NCBI GenBank assembly: GCA_964423645.1
Contig: CAYRFE010000016.1
Coordinates: forward strand, 1 to 64,000
Reading direction: 5' to 3'
DNA from: CAYRFE01 sp964423645 [NCBI: uncultured bacterium]
Lineage (GTDB): Bacteria > Macinerneyibacteriota > Macinerneyibacteria > Macinerneyibacteriales
DNA length: 64,000 nucleotides
Of the stretch, positions 8,364 to 17,402 are shown in pieces. Made by a program: the position numbers and the translations under genes. Under the pieces are notes generated by a model. That model was not told the DNA's origin. It ran no database searches and was given only the letters and a program-made list of their open reading frames with translations. Each line of letters begins with the position of its first letter. Position 1 is the first letter of the stretch.

Positions 8364-9767
8364 TTAATCGTTTTTCCTTTTCTCAATCACTTCCACCGTC
8401 AATGTTCCGTCGGTCAGTTCTGCCGTGAGTGCTTCTCCGATCTCAGTATCATCAACCGAGGTAATCGTACCGCGCGATCCGTACAGCTTTGCATAGCCGC
8501 GGCGTAACACCTGCAACGGATTTCGCTCGGTAAGCAGTGCCGCATTCTGCTTCCAGGCATCTTCGCATGCAACCAATTTTTCTTTCGACGCATGTGTTAA
8601 TCGCAAACTCAACCGATGCACCATATCCAACCCCGTATCGATCGCCGCCGACGGCAACACCGCCACAAACGAGCGTACTGCCGCTTCATACGTACTGCGG
8701 TGCGACGCCATTATCTGACGGGTCGCTCCGACAAACGCGTGGGTATCGGACACAACCGAATGCGCGGCACCGTCCACAACATGAGTAGCCGCTCGCTGTA
8801 ATCGTGCACATAACTCATTTGTGCGTAATTGCATATCATTATAGGTGTATTCGGGAGATTCACGAAGAATTTGACGCGTATAAGCGGCAAGTGTATCTGA
8901 ATGTTTCGCCACACTTTCATGCACCGCATTGATACAACGCCGAGTATAGTCATGCAGTGTTTGTGCTAAGAAGGCAGTCTCTTTTATAAGTAATTCCGCT
9001 GCTGCCGACGGAGTCTCTGCCCGGGCATCTGCCGCAAGATCGGTAAGCGTGATATCGATCTGATGTCCTACCGCCGATACGGTCGGGATCGCAGATGACG
9101 CCACCGCGCGAACCACAAGTTCGTCATTAAATGCCGATAGATCTTCACTTGCGCCACCGCCGCGCCCGATAATGATGACATCACATCCGCCGTGCATATT
9201 GAGCCGAGCAAGAGCTTCAGCAATCTCACGCGGGGCATGTTCTCCCTGCACCGCACACGGAGAGAGTAGGATTGAAATGCCCGCATTTCTGCGACGGATA
9301 ATACGTACAATATCGCGTACCGCCGCACCGGTTTTTGCGGTGACAATGCCTACGGTTTGTGGTAAAAACGGTAACGGGCGTTTTTTTTCGGGTGCAAACA
9401 GTCCTTCCTCTTCAAGTTTTTTCTTTAAGAGCAACAACTCTTTGCGCCGTGCGCCTTCACCGTCAGGTTCAACCGATTTTACGACCAAACTGTACGTACC
9501 GCCGGGTGCATACACATTGAGTGTACCGAGCGCAACGATCGTATCGCCTTTTTTAAGCAGTTGACCAAACCGAATGGTTTGTGATTTGAACATGACACAG
9601 GCAAGTTTTGCCGACCCCTCGACCAATGAAAAATAGACATGTCCCGCCGAACTCGGGCGGGTATCAATAATTTCTCCACGCACCATTATGGTAAACGGAA
9701 ATGCCTCTTGAAATACGGCTGAAATAGAGGCGGTTACTTCACTGACGGAATATACTTTATGTTCCAT
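8364..9767 (-). CDS. xseA: Exodeoxyribonuclease VII large subunit
   Basis: A 467-residue catalytic subunit of exonuclease VII. The N-terminal OB fold (residues 1-100) includes VRGEIIDTRPSSAGHVYFSL. The nuclease core follows, with GIVTAKTGAAVRDI (near 137), DVIIIGRGGGASEDLSAFND (near 196-215) and SAVGHQIDITLTDLAADARAETPSAAAEL (near 236-264), all family signatures. A long coiled coil occupies 265-400. It overlaps the end of folD by 11 bases, indicating cotranscription. Confidence 0.95.
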   Translation of the reverse strand: MEHKVYSVSEVTASISAVFQEAFPFTIMVRGEIIDTRPSSAGHVYFSLVEGSAKLACVMFKSQTIRFGQLLKKGDTIVALGTLNVYAPGGTYSLVVKSVEPDGEGARRKELLLLKKKLEEEGLFAPEKKRPLPFLPQTVGIVTAKTGAAVRDIVRIIRRRNAGISILLSPCAVQGEHAPREIAEALARLNMHGGCDVIIIGRGGGASEDLSAFNDELVVRAVASSAIPTVSAVGHQIDITLTDLAADARAETPSAAAELLIKETAFLAQTLHDYTRRCINAVHESVAKHSDTLAAYTRQILRESPEYTYNDMQLRTNELCARLQRAATHVVDGAAHSVVSDTHAFVGATRQIMASHRSTYEAAVRSFVAVLPSAAIDTGLDMVHRLSLRLTHASKEKLVACEDAWKQNAALLTERNPLQVLRRGYAKLYGSRGTITSVDDTEIGEALTAELTDGTLTVEVIEKRKND

Positions 9768-10587
9768 GCTGCAGACGATAGGCTTTCACAAGGTTGCGAA
9801 ACACCACCGCATTGGTGACGGTACCGATACCTCCGGGCACCGGTGTGATCATCGATGCTTTCGGTTCTGCGGTAGCAAACTCAACATCTCCGAAAGACGC
9901 ATCGCCTTCGACGTTATATCCTGCATCCAACACCACGGCGCCTTCGCGTATATAGTCACCGGTGATCATATTCGCTTTTCCAATGGCGGCGATCACAATA
10001 TCCGCTTCTTTGGTAACCTGCGCCAAATCTTTTGTGCGGGAATGACACACGGTGATCGTTCCGTGACGATGCATGACCATCATGGCAACGGGTTTACCGA
10101 CCACATTACTTCTGCCGACGATCGCCACACGCTTTCCCTGCAGTTCAACGCCGTAATGCTCGCAGGTCGCGATGATCGCTTCAGCGGTCGCAGGAAAAAT
10201 ACCCGGTTCGTTGAGATACAATTTGCCCGCATTCGCACGGGTAATACCGTCAATATCCTTATCGGGATGAATGTGTTGGACAATTTCAGGAGAAATTCCT
10301 TGTGGGAACGGTTGTTCTATAAAAATTCCGGTGATTGACGTATCCTCGTTAAGCGTGTGAATTGTTGCAAGTATATCGCTTTCTTTCGCATCGACAGGAA
10401 AAAGAAATTCTCGCACCTGTATCCCGAGTGAATCGGCTTGTTTTTTCTTAAAATTTCTGTATGCGGTACCGGATTCTTCTTCTCCTATTTGAATAATGGC
10501 CATCGTAAGCGGGTGTTCGGCAGCGAAAAGCGCCACCTCATCCTTTATACCTTGTGCAACAGGTTTACCCTTTAACGAAATAGCCAT
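9757..10587 (-). CDS. folD: Bifunctional methylenetetrahydrofolate dehydrogenase/cyclohydrolase
   Basis: A 276-residue FolD, which interconverts methylene-, methenyl- and formyl-THF. Visible features are the substrate and catalytic region with Tyr and Lys (GTAYRNFKKKQADSLGI, near 45-60), GIFIEQPFPQGI, the PDKDIDGITRANAG motif and the dinucleotide fold VGRSNVVGKPVAMMV, ending in TPVPGGIGTVTNAV. The ATG at 10587 is chosen to match the family N-terminus; GAGGAG lies nine bases upstream. A longer in-frame start would add 27 unlikely residues. It overlaps the ymdB end by 23 bases. Confidence 0.95.
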   Translation of the reverse strand: MAISLKGKPVAQGIKDEVALFAAEHPLTMAIIQIGEEESGTAYRNFKKKQADSLGIQVREFLFPVDAKESDILATIHTLNEDTSITGIFIEQPFPQGISPEIVQHIHPDKDIDGITRANAGKLYLNEPGIFPATAEAIIATCEHYGVELQGKRVAIVGRSNVVGKPVAMMVMHRHGTITVCHSRTKDLAQVTKEADIVIAAIGKANMITGDYIREGAVVLDAGYNVEGDASFGDVEFATAEPKASMITPVPGGIGTVTNAVVFRNLVKAYRLQHGT

Positions 10588-11389
10588 TCTTATCAACTCC
10601 TCGTAATTGTACCCTTTCGATCGCAGTTGCTTTTCCCGTTGTCGGATCGCAGGATATAATAACGCCATTTATCCAAATATCTTTTTCTCCGGGTTTAAAG
10701 GTCACCGGCATACCGGTAAGAAATCTCGTTAAGATCAGATCCTTTTGCACCCCGATAACGGAGTCATGACTACCGGTCATGCCGACATCGGTAATATATG
10801 CAGTCCCGTTATCAAGAATTCGTTCATCCGCTGTCTGAATATGCGTATGCGTACCGACCACCGCAGTGATTCTTCCGTCAAGATACCACCCGAGCGCAAC
10901 CTTCTCAGACGTTGCCTCTGCATGAAAATCGCAGAGCGTGATATCTGCTTCATCCTTCAACAGTTCAAGCACTGCATCAGCTTTTTCAAACGGCGAATCC
11001 AAGGGAGGATCCATATACACCCTGCCCAGTAAGTTAAATACACCTATACGCACAGACCCTACCGTAAAAACTGAATATTCGCATCCCGGTACCGTTTTGG
11101 GATAATTGGCGGGGCGCAACACACGCGGATCATCATCAAGTAACGAATGACCCTCTTTTTGCCGCCATACATGATTCCCGGTTGTGACACACTGAACGCC
11201 GGCATTGTACAATTCTCTGACGGAATCATGCGTAATACCGCTGCCTCCGGCGATATTCTCGCCGTTGGCAATGGTAAAATCAATTTTATACTGAGAAATC
11301 AGAAGCGACAGCATTTCTTTCAATGCTTTTCGCCCGGGTTGCGCAAACACATCCCCGAGAAAAAGAATACGCACAATCTTATTTTGCAT
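10565..11389 (-). CDS. ymdB: YmdB-family metallophosphodiesterase
   Basis: A 274-residue calcineurin-like phosphoesterase of the TIGR00282/YmdB type. Motifs are GDVFAQPGRKA (near 11), ANGENIAGGSG (near 39-49), TTGNHVWR (near 66), CDFHAEATSEK (near 148) and VGTHTHIQTAD. YmdB hydrolyses 2',3'-cyclic nucleotides and in Bacillus lies next to rny, as here. The start at 11389 (MQNKIV) gives the family's N-terminus and overlaps the end of rny by 11 bases; the extended ATG at 11419 has no better ribosome binding site. Confidence 0.92.
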   Translation of the reverse strand: MQNKIVRILFLGDVFAQPGRKALKEMLSLLISQYKIDFTIANGENIAGGSGITHDSVRELYNAGVQCVTTGNHVWRQKEGHSLLDDDPRVLRPANYPKTVPGCEYSVFTVGSVRIGVFNLLGRVYMDPPLDSPFEKADAVLELLKDEADITLCDFHAEATSEKVALGWYLDGRITAVVGTHTHIQTADERILDNGTAYITDVGMTGSHDSVIGVQKDLILTRFLTGMPVTFKPGEKDIWINGVIISCDPTTGKATAIERVQLRGVDKNGYFVKG

Positions 11390-12929
11390 ATTCAATATAA
11401 CGTTTCTCCCTGATAACATTTATTTTAATTTGGCCCGGATAATTCAATTCCTGTTCAACCTTTGATGCTATTTCTTTTGCCATACCTGAAGCCTTCGGAT
11501 CATCTACTTCGTCAGGAACAACAATAATGCGAATCTCACGTCCGGCCTGAATCGCAAACGCTTTGTCGACTCCCGAGAAAGAGGTCGCGATCTCTTCAAG
11601 TTTTTCAAGGCGCTGAATATATGATTCAAGACTTTCACGACGCGCACCGGGACGGGCAGCCGATAACGCATCTGCCGCCATGACAAGAATGGCATAGGGT
11701 GATTCGGGTTCTACTTCACTGTGGTGAGCGCCTATTGCATTGGCAACGACATCTTTTTCACTGTTTTTCTTCGCAATTTTCATACCGATAGTCGCATGCG
11801 TGCCTTCCATCTCGAAATCAACTGATTTTCCAATATCATGCAACAATCCGATTCGTTTGGCGAGTTCGACATTGAGCTTCAACTCCCCTGCCATAACACC
11901 CATAATGATAGCAACCTCAACACTGTGCTGAAGCACATTTTGGCCGTAACTTGTGCGGTATTTTAAACGCCCCAGAAGCCGCACGATATCAGGATGCACA
12001 TGAGCTATATTGAGATCAAGGATGGTTTTTTCACCGTCTTCCTTGAATTTTCTTTCCACATCTTTGCGAGTCTTATCAACCACTTCTTCGATGCGCCCCG
12101 GATGAATACGACCGTCCTGCACCAGTTTTTCAAGTGACAAACGTGCTATTTCACGGCGAATCGGATCAAAACTGGAAAGCGTTACCGCACCGGGCGTATC
12201 ATCAATAATGATATCTACTCCGGTCACTTGTTGAAGGGTACGAATATTTCGACCTTCACGTCCTATAATTCTGCCTTTCATTTCATCATTCGGCAGTGAG
12301 ACAACCGACACGGTATGATCACTCACGGTATCGACTGCTGTACGCTGAATCGCTTCAACAATGATCTTCGTCGCTTCAACCTCTGCCTTGTCCATGATCT
12401 CGTCCTTCACGCGCTTTGCGAGTTGTTCTGCTTCATCACGTGCATCATCTTCAACCTTTTTCAAAAGCAGAACCTTCGCTTCGTCACGCGAGATAGACGC
12501 AATACGCTCAAGTTCTTTGATTTCCTTGTCACGTAACAGCGTAACTTCTTCGCGTTGCTGCTGAATTTTCTTGGTATCCTGATCCAACTTTTTTTCTGAC
12601 TCTTCGATATCATGTTCCTTCTTATCGAGCGTCTCCATACGTTTATCCAAAAGTTCTTCTTTTTGGATAAGGCGTTGTTCAAATTTTTGAAGATTCCGAG
12701 ATTTTTCATCTCGCTCAACTTCAAATTTACTTCTCATCTCATAGAGCTCGCTCTTTGCCATCAATTGCGCTTCTTTTTTTATTGTTTCTGCCTGTTTATT
12801 GGCATCTTCAATAATGCGCTTCGCTTCTTTTCCTGCTTTTTTTCGTGAAATACTGCTGAGAATGATTCGTACAACGTACCCGGCTGCTAAGCACGCCGCG
12901 CCGATAATAATCATAAGCATTGTATCCAT
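11379..12929 (-). CDS. rny: Ribonuclease Y
   Basis: A 516-residue endoribonuclease initiating mRNA decay. One N-terminal membrane helix (residues 1-28) is followed by a long coiled coil (about 30-190), a KH domain with GRIIGREG (219-226) and an HD phosphohydrolase domain with HD at residues 364-365 (LLHDIGK) and AHHSEVEPES following. The start at 12929 is set by GGAGG eight bases upstream; the extra 14 residues of the longer frame lack support. It heads the rny-ymdB-folD-xseA overlap chain and is preceded by the 6S RNA gene. Confidence 0.97.
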   Translation of the reverse strand: MDTMLMIIIGAACLAAGYVVRIILSSISRKKAGKEAKRIIEDANKQAETIKKEAQLMAKSELYEMRSKFEVERDEKSRNLQKFEQRLIQKEELLDKRMETLDKKEHDIEESEKKLDQDTKKIQQQREEVTLLRDKEIKELERIASISRDEAKVLLLKKVEDDARDEAEQLAKRVKDEIMDKAEVEATKIIVEAIQRTAVDTVSDHTVSVVSLPNDEMKGRIIGREGRNIRTLQQVTGVDIIIDDTPGAVTLSSFDPIRREIARLSLEKLVQDGRIHPGRIEEVVDKTRKDVERKFKEDGEKTILDLNIAHVHPDIVRLLGRLKYRTSYGQNVLQHSVEVAIIMGVMAGELKLNVELAKRIGLLHDIGKSVDFEMEGTHATIGMKIAKKNSEKDVVANAIGAHHSEVEPESPYAILVMAADALSAARPGARRESLESYIQRLEKLEEIATSFSGVDKAFAIQAGREIRIIVVPDEVDDPKASGMAKEIASKVEQELNYPGQIKINVIREKRYIEYAK

Positions 12930-12984
12930 AGCGATCACCTCCGTCGGTTCTATGCGAACAGAGGAGCACAAAGATTTGATGCAA

Positions 12985-13146
12985 AAACGCCCGCGAGTAC
13001 CGTGGGTATCGCCTCTTTAATTGAGGCCCCTTCGTAAGGTGGGTGTCGTATTAACAGCTTTTTGCGAAACGCAGTCCACCATCATTGACGACTCCCAGGG
13101 CAAAAGTGTTGGCTCAAAAAAAGAAGCCATCACGAGTACCGCAGGC
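12985..13146 (-). ncRNA. ssrS: 6S RNA (candidate), regulator of sigma70 RNA polymerase
   Basis: The zapA-rny spacer encodes a long interrupted hairpin on the minus strand. A closing stem pairs 13146-13131 (GCCTGCGGTACTCGTG) with 13004-12989 (CACGGTACTCGCGGGC) around a symmetric UAC/UAC loop. Inside, GUCGU pairs with ACGAC and GCCCU with AGGGGC, with a GCG-UUU-CGC apical hairpin and a side hairpin GCCUC-AAUUAAA-GAGGC. The RNA is about 160 nt, ends in a T-run, and begins seven bases after a TATACT box. Location just downstream of zapA is the most common genomic place for 6S RNA. Structure and context, not sequence search, support the call. Confidence 0.78.
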
Positions 13147-13152
13147 GTATAT

Positions 13153-13181
13153 AGTATAACACAAGAATCGGCACCGCGCAA
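13153..13181 (-). promoter_or_regulatory. Promoter of the 6S RNA
   Basis: On the minus strand, TTGCGC (13181-13176), a 17-base spacer and TATACT (13158-13153) place the start at about 13146, exactly the first base of the closing stem. Confidence 0.7.
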
Positions 13182-13186
13182 GCGCA

Positions 13187-13450
13187 TCATAGGTGCCTCT
13201 CAATCATCTTTTGCATTGCATCAATCCCTGCAAGAAGTTTTTTGTGCTCCTCCTGCAATGTCCAATATTCCTCTACTACGTTCAATAGGGCAAGCACCAA
13301 CACATCTTTAGCGCTTTCCTGTCCCATTCCCTCTTTAACTTCATCGATCTTTGCGTGAACCATTCGAATAATTTCGGCTATTTCCTGCTCAGAACGATCC
13401 GTGCGAAGCCGATAATTTTTTCCTAATATGTCGACATCGATCGTGTTCAT
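13187..13450 (-). CDS. zapA: Cell division protein ZapA
   Basis: 87 residues. The N-terminal beta-strand region (VDILGKNYRLRTD) and the C-terminal coiled coil are the ZapA pattern; the protein bundles FtsZ filaments at mid-cell. The ATG at 13450 shares its A with the stop of the preceding coiled-coil gene (TGATG), giving translational coupling; an overlapping GTG at 13453 is also possible. Followed immediately by the 6S RNA promoter. Confidence 0.88.
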   Translation of the reverse strand: MNTIDVDILGKNYRLRTDRSEQEIAEIIRMVHAKIDEVKEGMGQESAKDVLVLALLNVVEEYWTLQEEHKKLLAGIDAMQKMIERHL

Positions 13451-13650
13451 CACAACCCTACATTGTTAATGGTATCAATCAATTTTGCTATTTTTTCTTT
13501 ATTCTCCAGATCACGAGCCATCAATTCATGATTCTTCTTTTCCATATCAGTGATGTATCCGTCTTTTTCAGCCAATAATGCATTCAACTCGGCTATCTTG
13601 TCGATCAATCGATAGATTTTTTCTTCCAATGTTGCTACAATTTTTTCCAT
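13450..13650 (-). CDS. Short coiled-coil protein upstream of zapA (ZapB-like)
   Basis: 66 residues, almost wholly heptad-repeat helix (EKIVATLEEKIYRLIDKIAEL...). It sits between pheT (stop ten bases upstream) and zapA (one-base overlap). Small coiled-coil proteins next to zapA in other bacteria are ZapB-like division factors; similarity here is in architecture only. The start at 13650 is preferred since an upstream extension would lie inside pheT. Function inferred from position. Confidence 0.65.
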   Translation of the reverse strand: MEKIVATLEEKIYRLIDKIAELNALLAEKDGYITDMEKKNHELMARDLENKEKIAKLIDTINNVGL

Positions 13651-13660
13651 TATCTCTCTT

Positions 13661-16036
13661 TTATCGCAATACCGCGTGAAATTTCTTCTCAACCGCTTCT
13701 TTTACTGCATGCACTGAACGTGAAATCTCAGCCTCGGTCAATGTCCTGTCGGATGCACGAAAAACCAGTGAAAAGGTCATGCTTTTTTTGTCATCGGCAA
13801 TCTGTTTGCCTTCGTAAATATCAAACAGCTCCGTTGCCTCAAGCAGTACGCCGGCGGCATCCTTCACGCATTGAATAATTTCTGCTGATTGTACAGAACG
13901 ATCGACCACAAATGCAAGGTCATAATATACCGGAGGAAATACCGAGAACGGACGAAATGCCCGGTGTGCTGAAAACCGCGCGATACTCGGAGCACAATAC
14001 ACACATCCGGCCCAAACTTCGGTAGAAATATCATACATCTCGGTAATACTTTTTCGTACCAAACCCCATTGCATAAGGATATCATTCCCGTCGACCAATT
14101 CAAATCCGGTATTTTCTTCAAAAACAGTCCTTGTGCACGAGCGCATTGTACCCGGAATTAACTCAGTAAACACATCGACAATCGCTTTACAATCTGCATA
14201 GGTTAACTCCCGTGCAGGGCTATAGACATGTTGCGGCTCACTTCCTGTCAATATAAACGCCATGGTATCGCGTTCACCACCTGACAACGTGTATTCTTTC
14301 CCCCACTCATATAACCGGACATTCATACTGCCACGCTTAAGATTTATTTCCGCACTGCTCATGAGAGGCATAATTGCATCCGGCGATAGGAATTCCATAT
14401 CCTTGTTAAGAGGATTTTTTAAGGTATACAGCGCGTCTGCATTGATGTGTAATGCATCGCGTTGACGTTCATTCACAAAGGGGAATACATACGCCTCAAA
14501 CATACCAAGCGCATGAAGACGTTCATTGAACGTTGCGCGAAAAGCTGCGTTTTTATCGCGTTTTTTTGTTGATACGAGAAGTGACGGCATGCTCGCAGGA
14601 ATATTGTCATATCCGTACAAACGGGCAATCTCTTCAATAACATCGATTTCACGAATAATATCCCAATACCGCGCAGAAGGGACTGCAATGGTCGCCGCAT
14701 CATTGTTTCGTTCAATAATACGAAAACCAAGTCGTGTATAAAGCGTTGATACGGTATCCGTATCCAATGTCATTCCGATGATATCGGTGATCCTTTTCCA
14801 ACGAACCGTGATGCGACGTGAAGGGTCATACGACTTTGAGGCATCGACCATGCCGTCAAACACTGTTCCGTCTGCATATTCTTGTAAAAACCATGCTGCG
14901 CGCTCTGAAGCATACGCGACCGTATCAAAATCAAGACCTCTTTCAAATCTGTACGATGAATCGGTAGTGATACCTGTTTTTTTCGTCGTTTTTCGAACTC
15001 CGACAGGTTCAAATAATGCCGCTTCAAGAATTACCTGTGACGTTGTTTCTCGAATTTCCGAATCTTTGCCGCCAATGATGCCTGCCAAAGCCAGTGCTTT
15101 GGTCGCATCCGCAATCATCAACGCATCGGTATCCAATGTTAATTCATGATCACCGAGTGTCACAAAATGTTCATTGTTCCGAGCTTTACGAATATGAATC
15201 TCACCATTTGCGATAACGGTCGCATCAAAAGCATGCAACGGTAATCCTGTTTCAGCCATAATATAATTGGTCGAATCAACAACCGCATTTTTAGGACGCA
15301 AACCCGTAAGGATCAATCGAGTTTGGACATAGTGTGGAGACGGTTTACACACCACATTTTCAATATACCGTGCAGTATAACGATAACAAGCATCATCTGC
15401 ATTCAGCGATACCGATACTTTGTCGGTAACAACACGCGGTGACGGTCGTAATGAAAAAACGGGTTTTTGAAACGAACGTTGAAGCACCAATGCCATTTCT
15501 CGCGCAATTCCCATAACCGACAAAAGGTCACTTCTATTCGCAGTGATCTCAAAATCGATCATGGTATCATCCAACCCGAGATACGGATAGATCGGTTTCC
15601 CTGCTTCCGGTTTTAAATACTCCGGCATAATAAACACACCGGGTGATTTTTCTTCTAAACCCAACTCCTCCAGAGAACAAAACATTCCTTCCGAAAGTGC
15701 TCCGCGTAATTTTGTAGTCTTAATATCAAGACCGTTCGCAAGATGTGCACCGTCCAATGCAACCGGAACAAATATCTGAGCACGAATATTCGGTGCCGCA
15801 GTCACGATCTGCACCTTTTTCGCACCGATCGAAACTGAACATATTTGAAGCCTGTCGGCATCAGGATGCTTTTCGCATGATTCAACAAAACCTACAACAA
15901 CGTGCGTGATCACTTCATACGGACGATATACTTCTTCGACATGAAGTCCTGCGGACGCGAGACGTCCCTCGACATCCTCTATTGTCAATCCTGAGAGATC
16001 AACATATTCTTCAAGCCATTTCCATGTAACTTTCAT
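13661..16036 (-). CDS. pheT: Phenylalanyl-tRNA synthetase beta subunit
   Basis: A full-length 791-residue PheT. In order: the N-terminal tRNA-binding OB domain (VGFVESCEKHPDADRLQICSV, near 48-68), the B3/B4 editing region (LLSVMGIAREMALVLQR; PKNAVVDSTNYIMAETG), the B5 domain (RWKRITDIIGM), the catalytic-like module (IDVIEEIARLYGYDNIPA) and the C-terminal anticodon-binding FDX-ACB domain (FPPVYYDLAFVVD; SMTFSLVFRASDRTLTEAEI). It lies 13 bases after pheS on the same strand. Confidence 0.97.
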   Translation of the reverse strand: MKVTWKWLEEYVDLSGLTIEDVEGRLASAGLHVEEVYRPYEVITHVVVGFVESCEKHPDADRLQICSVSIGAKKVQIVTAAPNIRAQIFVPVALDGAHLANGLDIKTTKLRGALSEGMFCSLEELGLEEKSPGVFIMPEYLKPEAGKPIYPYLGLDDTMIDFEITANRSDLLSVMGIAREMALVLQRSFQKPVFSLRPSPRVVTDKVSVSLNADDACYRYTARYIENVVCKPSPHYVQTRLILTGLRPKNAVVDSTNYIMAETGLPLHAFDATVIANGEIHIRKARNNEHFVTLGDHELTLDTDALMIADATKALALAGIIGGKDSEIRETTSQVILEAALFEPVGVRKTTKKTGITTDSSYRFERGLDFDTVAYASERAAWFLQEYADGTVFDGMVDASKSYDPSRRITVRWKRITDIIGMTLDTDTVSTLYTRLGFRIIERNNDAATIAVPSARYWDIIREIDVIEEIARLYGYDNIPASMPSLLVSTKKRDKNAAFRATFNERLHALGMFEAYVFPFVNERQRDALHINADALYTLKNPLNKDMEFLSPDAIMPLMSSAEINLKRGSMNVRLYEWGKEYTLSGGERDTMAFILTGSEPQHVYSPARELTYADCKAIVDVFTELIPGTMRSCTRTVFEENTGFELVDGNDILMQWGLVRKSITEMYDISTEVWAGCVYCAPSIARFSAHRAFRPFSVFPPVYYDLAFVVDRSVQSAEIIQCVKDAAGVLLEATELFDIYEGKQIADDKKSMTFSLVFRASDRTLTEAEISRSVHAVKEAVEKKFHAVLR

Positions 16037-16049
16037 ACCCGTTCACATC

Positions 16050-17063
16050 CTACATTGTTTTCAACATACGCATATCATTTTCATACAGATAGCGCATATC
16101 AGGAATATCATATTTCAACATGGCAATACGTTCGATCCCCATACCAAAGGCGAAGCCCGAATATACCTCGGGATCAATACCGACTGCGGTGAACACCGCC
16201 GGATCAACCATGCCGGCACCGCCCATTTCAATCCATCCACTGCCTTTACACACTTTACAGCCTTTTCCTTTACAGAAAATACACCCCATATGCACTTCCG
16301 CCGATGGTTCGGTAAACGGAAAAAATGAATTGTCAAACCGCATATTAAGCGATTCAACTTCAAACATTTCTTGTAAAAAAGCGGTTAATACTCCCTTTAA
16401 ATGAGAAAAAGTGACCTGTTTATCAACCAATAAACCCTCAACCTGATGAAAAACCGGCGAGTGACTCGCATCAAGTGCATCACTTCTGAATACTCTGCCG
16501 GGAGCAATAATGGCGATAGGCGGTTTCGTTGATTTCATTGTACGAATCTGCACCGGAGAGGTGTGCGTTCGCAAAAGCATTCCGTTTTGATTGAGATAGA
16601 ATGTATCCTGCATATCCCGCGAAGGATGTGTTGCAGGAATATTGAGCGCATCAAAATTATGCCATTCATCTTCGATCTCAGGACCTTCCGCAACAGCAAA
16701 ACCCATCGCAGAAAATATCTCATACACTCGATTCAACACAGTGCTCAGGGGGTGTTCTTTACCGACGACAGAGACTCGCCCCGGCACAGTCGGATCAGCT
16801 ATATGTGTTGAAATCGTTGAAAAACGCTCATGCATCGCATCAAGAGTTGTCTCGAAGTACACACGTACATCGTTCACTTCTTTTCCGATGATTTTTCGCT
16901 CATCAGGGGTACAATCTTTAAGGTTTTTTAAAAGAGCTATTACCGTACTTTTTTTACCAAGATAGATTACCCGTACATCATTCCAAGCCTTCTCCGAAGA
17001 AACCGATGCAATATCCGCATCGAACGCTTTTCGGAGCGTTTCGAGTTGTTGCCGCAAATCCAT
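16050..17063 (-). CDS. pheS: Phenylalanyl-tRNA synthetase alpha subunit
   Basis: A 337-residue PheS with an N-terminal coiled coil, then class II motifs: HPLSTVLNRVYEIFSAMGF and EIEDEWHNFDALN (motif 1 region), RDMQDTFYL, HTSPVQIRTM (motif 2) and GFAFGMGIERIAMLKY (motif 3). A Cys-rich insertion with CIFCKGKGCKVCKGSGW (near residues 262-278) resembles a zinc site found in many bacterial PheS. AAGGTG precedes the ATG. The small RHH gene ends only two bases upstream, so it shares the operon. Confidence 0.97.
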   Translation of the reverse strand: MDLRQQLETLRKAFDADIASVSSEKAWNDVRVIYLGKKSTVIALLKNLKDCTPDERKIIGKEVNDVRVYFETTLDAMHERFSTISTHIADPTVPGRVSVVGKEHPLSTVLNRVYEIFSAMGFAVAEGPEIEDEWHNFDALNIPATHPSRDMQDTFYLNQNGMLLRTHTSPVQIRTMKSTKPPIAIIAPGRVFRSDALDASHSPVFHQVEGLLVDKQVTFSHLKGVLTAFLQEMFEVESLNMRFDNSFFPFTEPSAEVHMGCIFCKGKGCKVCKGSGWIEMGGAGMVDPAVFTAVGIDPEVYSGFAFGMGIERIAMLKYDIPDMRYLYENDMRMLKTM

Positions 17064-17065
17064 CC

Positions 17066-17257
17066 TTATTCACCTTTTTTCTCCCGCACTTCACGATCAT
17101 GTTCGATGATTTTTGCTGATTTGTAACGTTTAAGATACTCTTCGAGAATAGCGTTCATTGCTTTTGTACGGTCTTCAAAAATTTTATCTTCTTGAATAAT
17201 ACGATCGATTTCTTCAAGTAAATATGTAGAAACCGAAACGGTCGTAATTCTGTGCAT
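17066..17257 (-). CDS. Small ribbon-helix-helix DNA-binding protein
   Basis: 63 residues. The beta strand RITTVSVSTYLLEEIDRII followed by two helices (IFEDRTKAMNAILEEYLKRY) fits the CopG/RHH fold, and the tail is charged. The ATG at 17257 has GGAGGTGG five bases upstream; a longer frame to 17530 would run into repeat sequence. It is first in the pheS-pheT-coiled coil-zapA unit, two bases before pheS. It may regulate the operon or be an orphan antitoxin-like protein; no toxin is adjacent. Confidence 0.75.
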   Translation of the reverse strand: MHRITTVSVSTYLLEEIDRIIQEDKIFEDRTKAMNAILEEYLKRYKSAKIIEHDREVREKKGE

Positions 17258-17290
17258 AAGTCCCACCTCCGCATAGTATATGGCGTTAGT

Positions 17291-17319
17291 ATTACAATAA
17301 AACAACGCCCTTTCTGCAA
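17291..17319 (-). promoter_or_regulatory. Possible promoter of the RHH-pheST operon
   Basis: Minus strand TTGCAG (17319-17314), 17 bases, TGTAAT (17296-17291), 34 bases before the RHH start codon. Weak match at -10. Confidence 0.4.
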
Positions 17320-17402
17320 GTATAGATGAAACATGCGATATACGCAAGCGAAAAGAACAATGCGAAATGAACTCAGGCGATGGAGAAATACGTTGAGTAC
17401 AA

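Noticed and set aside
13021-13311. Plus-strand 96-codon frame
   Set aside because: It crosses the 6S RNA and the end of zapA, has no ribosome binding site and reads as non-protein text.
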